DNA from: an uncultured Sporolactobacillus sp.
Lineage (GTDB): Bacteria; Bacillota; Bacilli; Bacillales; Sporolactobacillaceae
Length of the DNA stretch: 13,949 bases
Assembly (NCBI GenBank): GCA_900543345.1
Contig: UQRJ01000038.1
Coordinates: 1-13,949, forward strand
Reading direction: 5' to 3'
In this document: piece after piece, positions 13,653 to 13,949 of the stretch
Layout: each line of letters starts with the position of its first letter
Position numbering within the stretch: position 1 is the first letter of the stretch
The notes under the pieces: generated by a model
Told to the model about the DNA's origin: nothing
The model's database searches: none
The model's input: only the letters and a program-made list of their open reading frames with translations
Program-made: the position numbers and the translations under genes

Positions 13653-13903
13653 ATTGAAGACAAGTTGCGTAGTCAAAAGTTAAAATATAGCGTTTATGAC
13701 CGTCTTGCGGCAGTCGTTATTCGTATTGCGGTCGGCGATCATGATCTCGCTATCGATACGCTTTTCTGCCCTTAGTACGTATGACTGCCACTTTTGACGT
13801 GTGTGTTCCCGTCTCCGGCGCATGTCAATCCATTTCCGGCGCGGTCTCCGTCTTCAACACTTGTCATCCCGCTGCGCGTCTGCCGCATTGCTGCCGATCA
13901 TCC
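13653..13903. other. Intergenic DNA without a supported gene
   Basis: No ORF with family resemblance or ribosome site is visible on either strand. A 9-bp inverted repeat, GTCAAAAGT (13672-13680) and ACTTTTGAC (13790-13798), brackets about 110 bases. Within it TTGCGGCAGTCG and TTGCGGTCGGCG form an imperfect direct repeat (about 13704-13736). On the minus strand an Arg-rich 47-codon frame (about 13821 down to 13681) is open but has no ribosome site. Confidence 0.5.
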
Positions 13904-13949
13904 CTGTCTCTTATACACATCTCCGAGCCCACGAGACCCTAAGACATCT
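13904..13949. other. Sequencing adapter (Nextera i7 side), not genomic
   Basis: Positions 13904-13937 are the reverse complement of the adapter at the start: the mosaic end CTGTCTCTTATACACATCT, then CCGAGCCCACGAGAC. CCTAAGAC (13938-13945) is the i7 index, followed by ATCT, the first bases of the flow-cell sequence. The same index at both ends is what untrimmed read-through reads give. Genomic sequence ends at 13903. Confidence 0.98.

Noticed and set aside
13681..13821. Arg-rich 47-codon minus-strand ORF near the right end
   Set aside because: No ribosome site and a composition that looks like chance translation of GC-rich DNA.
1..13949. A transposon with Tn5-like terminal inverted repeats
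   Set aside because: The repeats are the Nextera mosaic end joined to adapter and index bases; there is no transposase and the inside is conserved core chromosome.

Overview
The window is an assembled contig whose genomic part runs from 45 to 13903. Both ends are Illumina Nextera library sequence (1-44 and 13904-13949), so the outer 44-46 bases are not biology. The gene order flaG-fliD-fliS-fliT-hpf-secA-prfB-ftsE-ftsX-ctpB is the one known from Bacillus subtilis and relatives. This, with AGGAGG-type ribosome sites, a long-form HPF and sigma-B/sigma-H-like promoter motifs, points to a flagellated, probably spore-forming member of Bacillales. The two genes usually found between prfB and ftsE in B. 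subtilis (yvjA and the cytochrome gene cccB) are missing. That fits a lineage poor in cytochromes, such as Sporolactobacillaceae, but this is inference from layout only.

Region 45-1481 is AT-rich. It holds the 3' part of a family 4 glycosyltransferase, a doubtful small ORF, and a gene-free stretch that ends in a good sigma-D (flagellar) promoter. Region 1482-4502 is the filament-cap operon: FlaG, the cap protein FliD, the flagellin chaperone FliS and the FliD chaperone FliT, tightly packed and in places overlapping. The glycosyltransferase beside it may modify flagellin or another surface polymer.

Region 4503-5160 is a regulatory intergenic zone. It carries an 18-bp perfect hairpin, an unlisted small gene on the minus strand (4637-4777, 46 aa, strong ribosome site), an exact TGTGA-N6-TCACA palindrome (FNR/Rex-like), a cre-like site, and overlapping sigma-B- and sigma-H-like promoters in front of hpf. 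HPF (5161-5718) dimerises ribosomes in stationary phase and stress, and is closed by a strong terminator.

Region 5827-9973 is the secA-prfB unit. A long leader (about 350 nt) with chained mini-ORFs and a repeat that includes the secA start codon precedes SecA. This SecA lacks the usual C-terminal zinc-binding segment and ends in an acidic-then-basic tail. prfB (RF2) is intact and uses the classic programmed +1 frameshift at an in-frame TGA. A terminator and then a 42-bp tandem repeat (three copies) separate it from ftsE.

Region 10240-13652 is ftsE-ftsX (overlapping genes; the ABC-like complex that activates cell-wall hydrolases) and ctpB (an exported S41 protease with PDZ and peptidoglycan-binding domains), ending in a terminator. 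The last 250 bases before the adapter hold no gene I can support. I see no defence system, CRISPR array, insertion sequence, tRNA or rRNA. The most unusual items are the SecA tail, the secA leader, the small minus-strand gene with its palindromic operator, and the 42-bp array.
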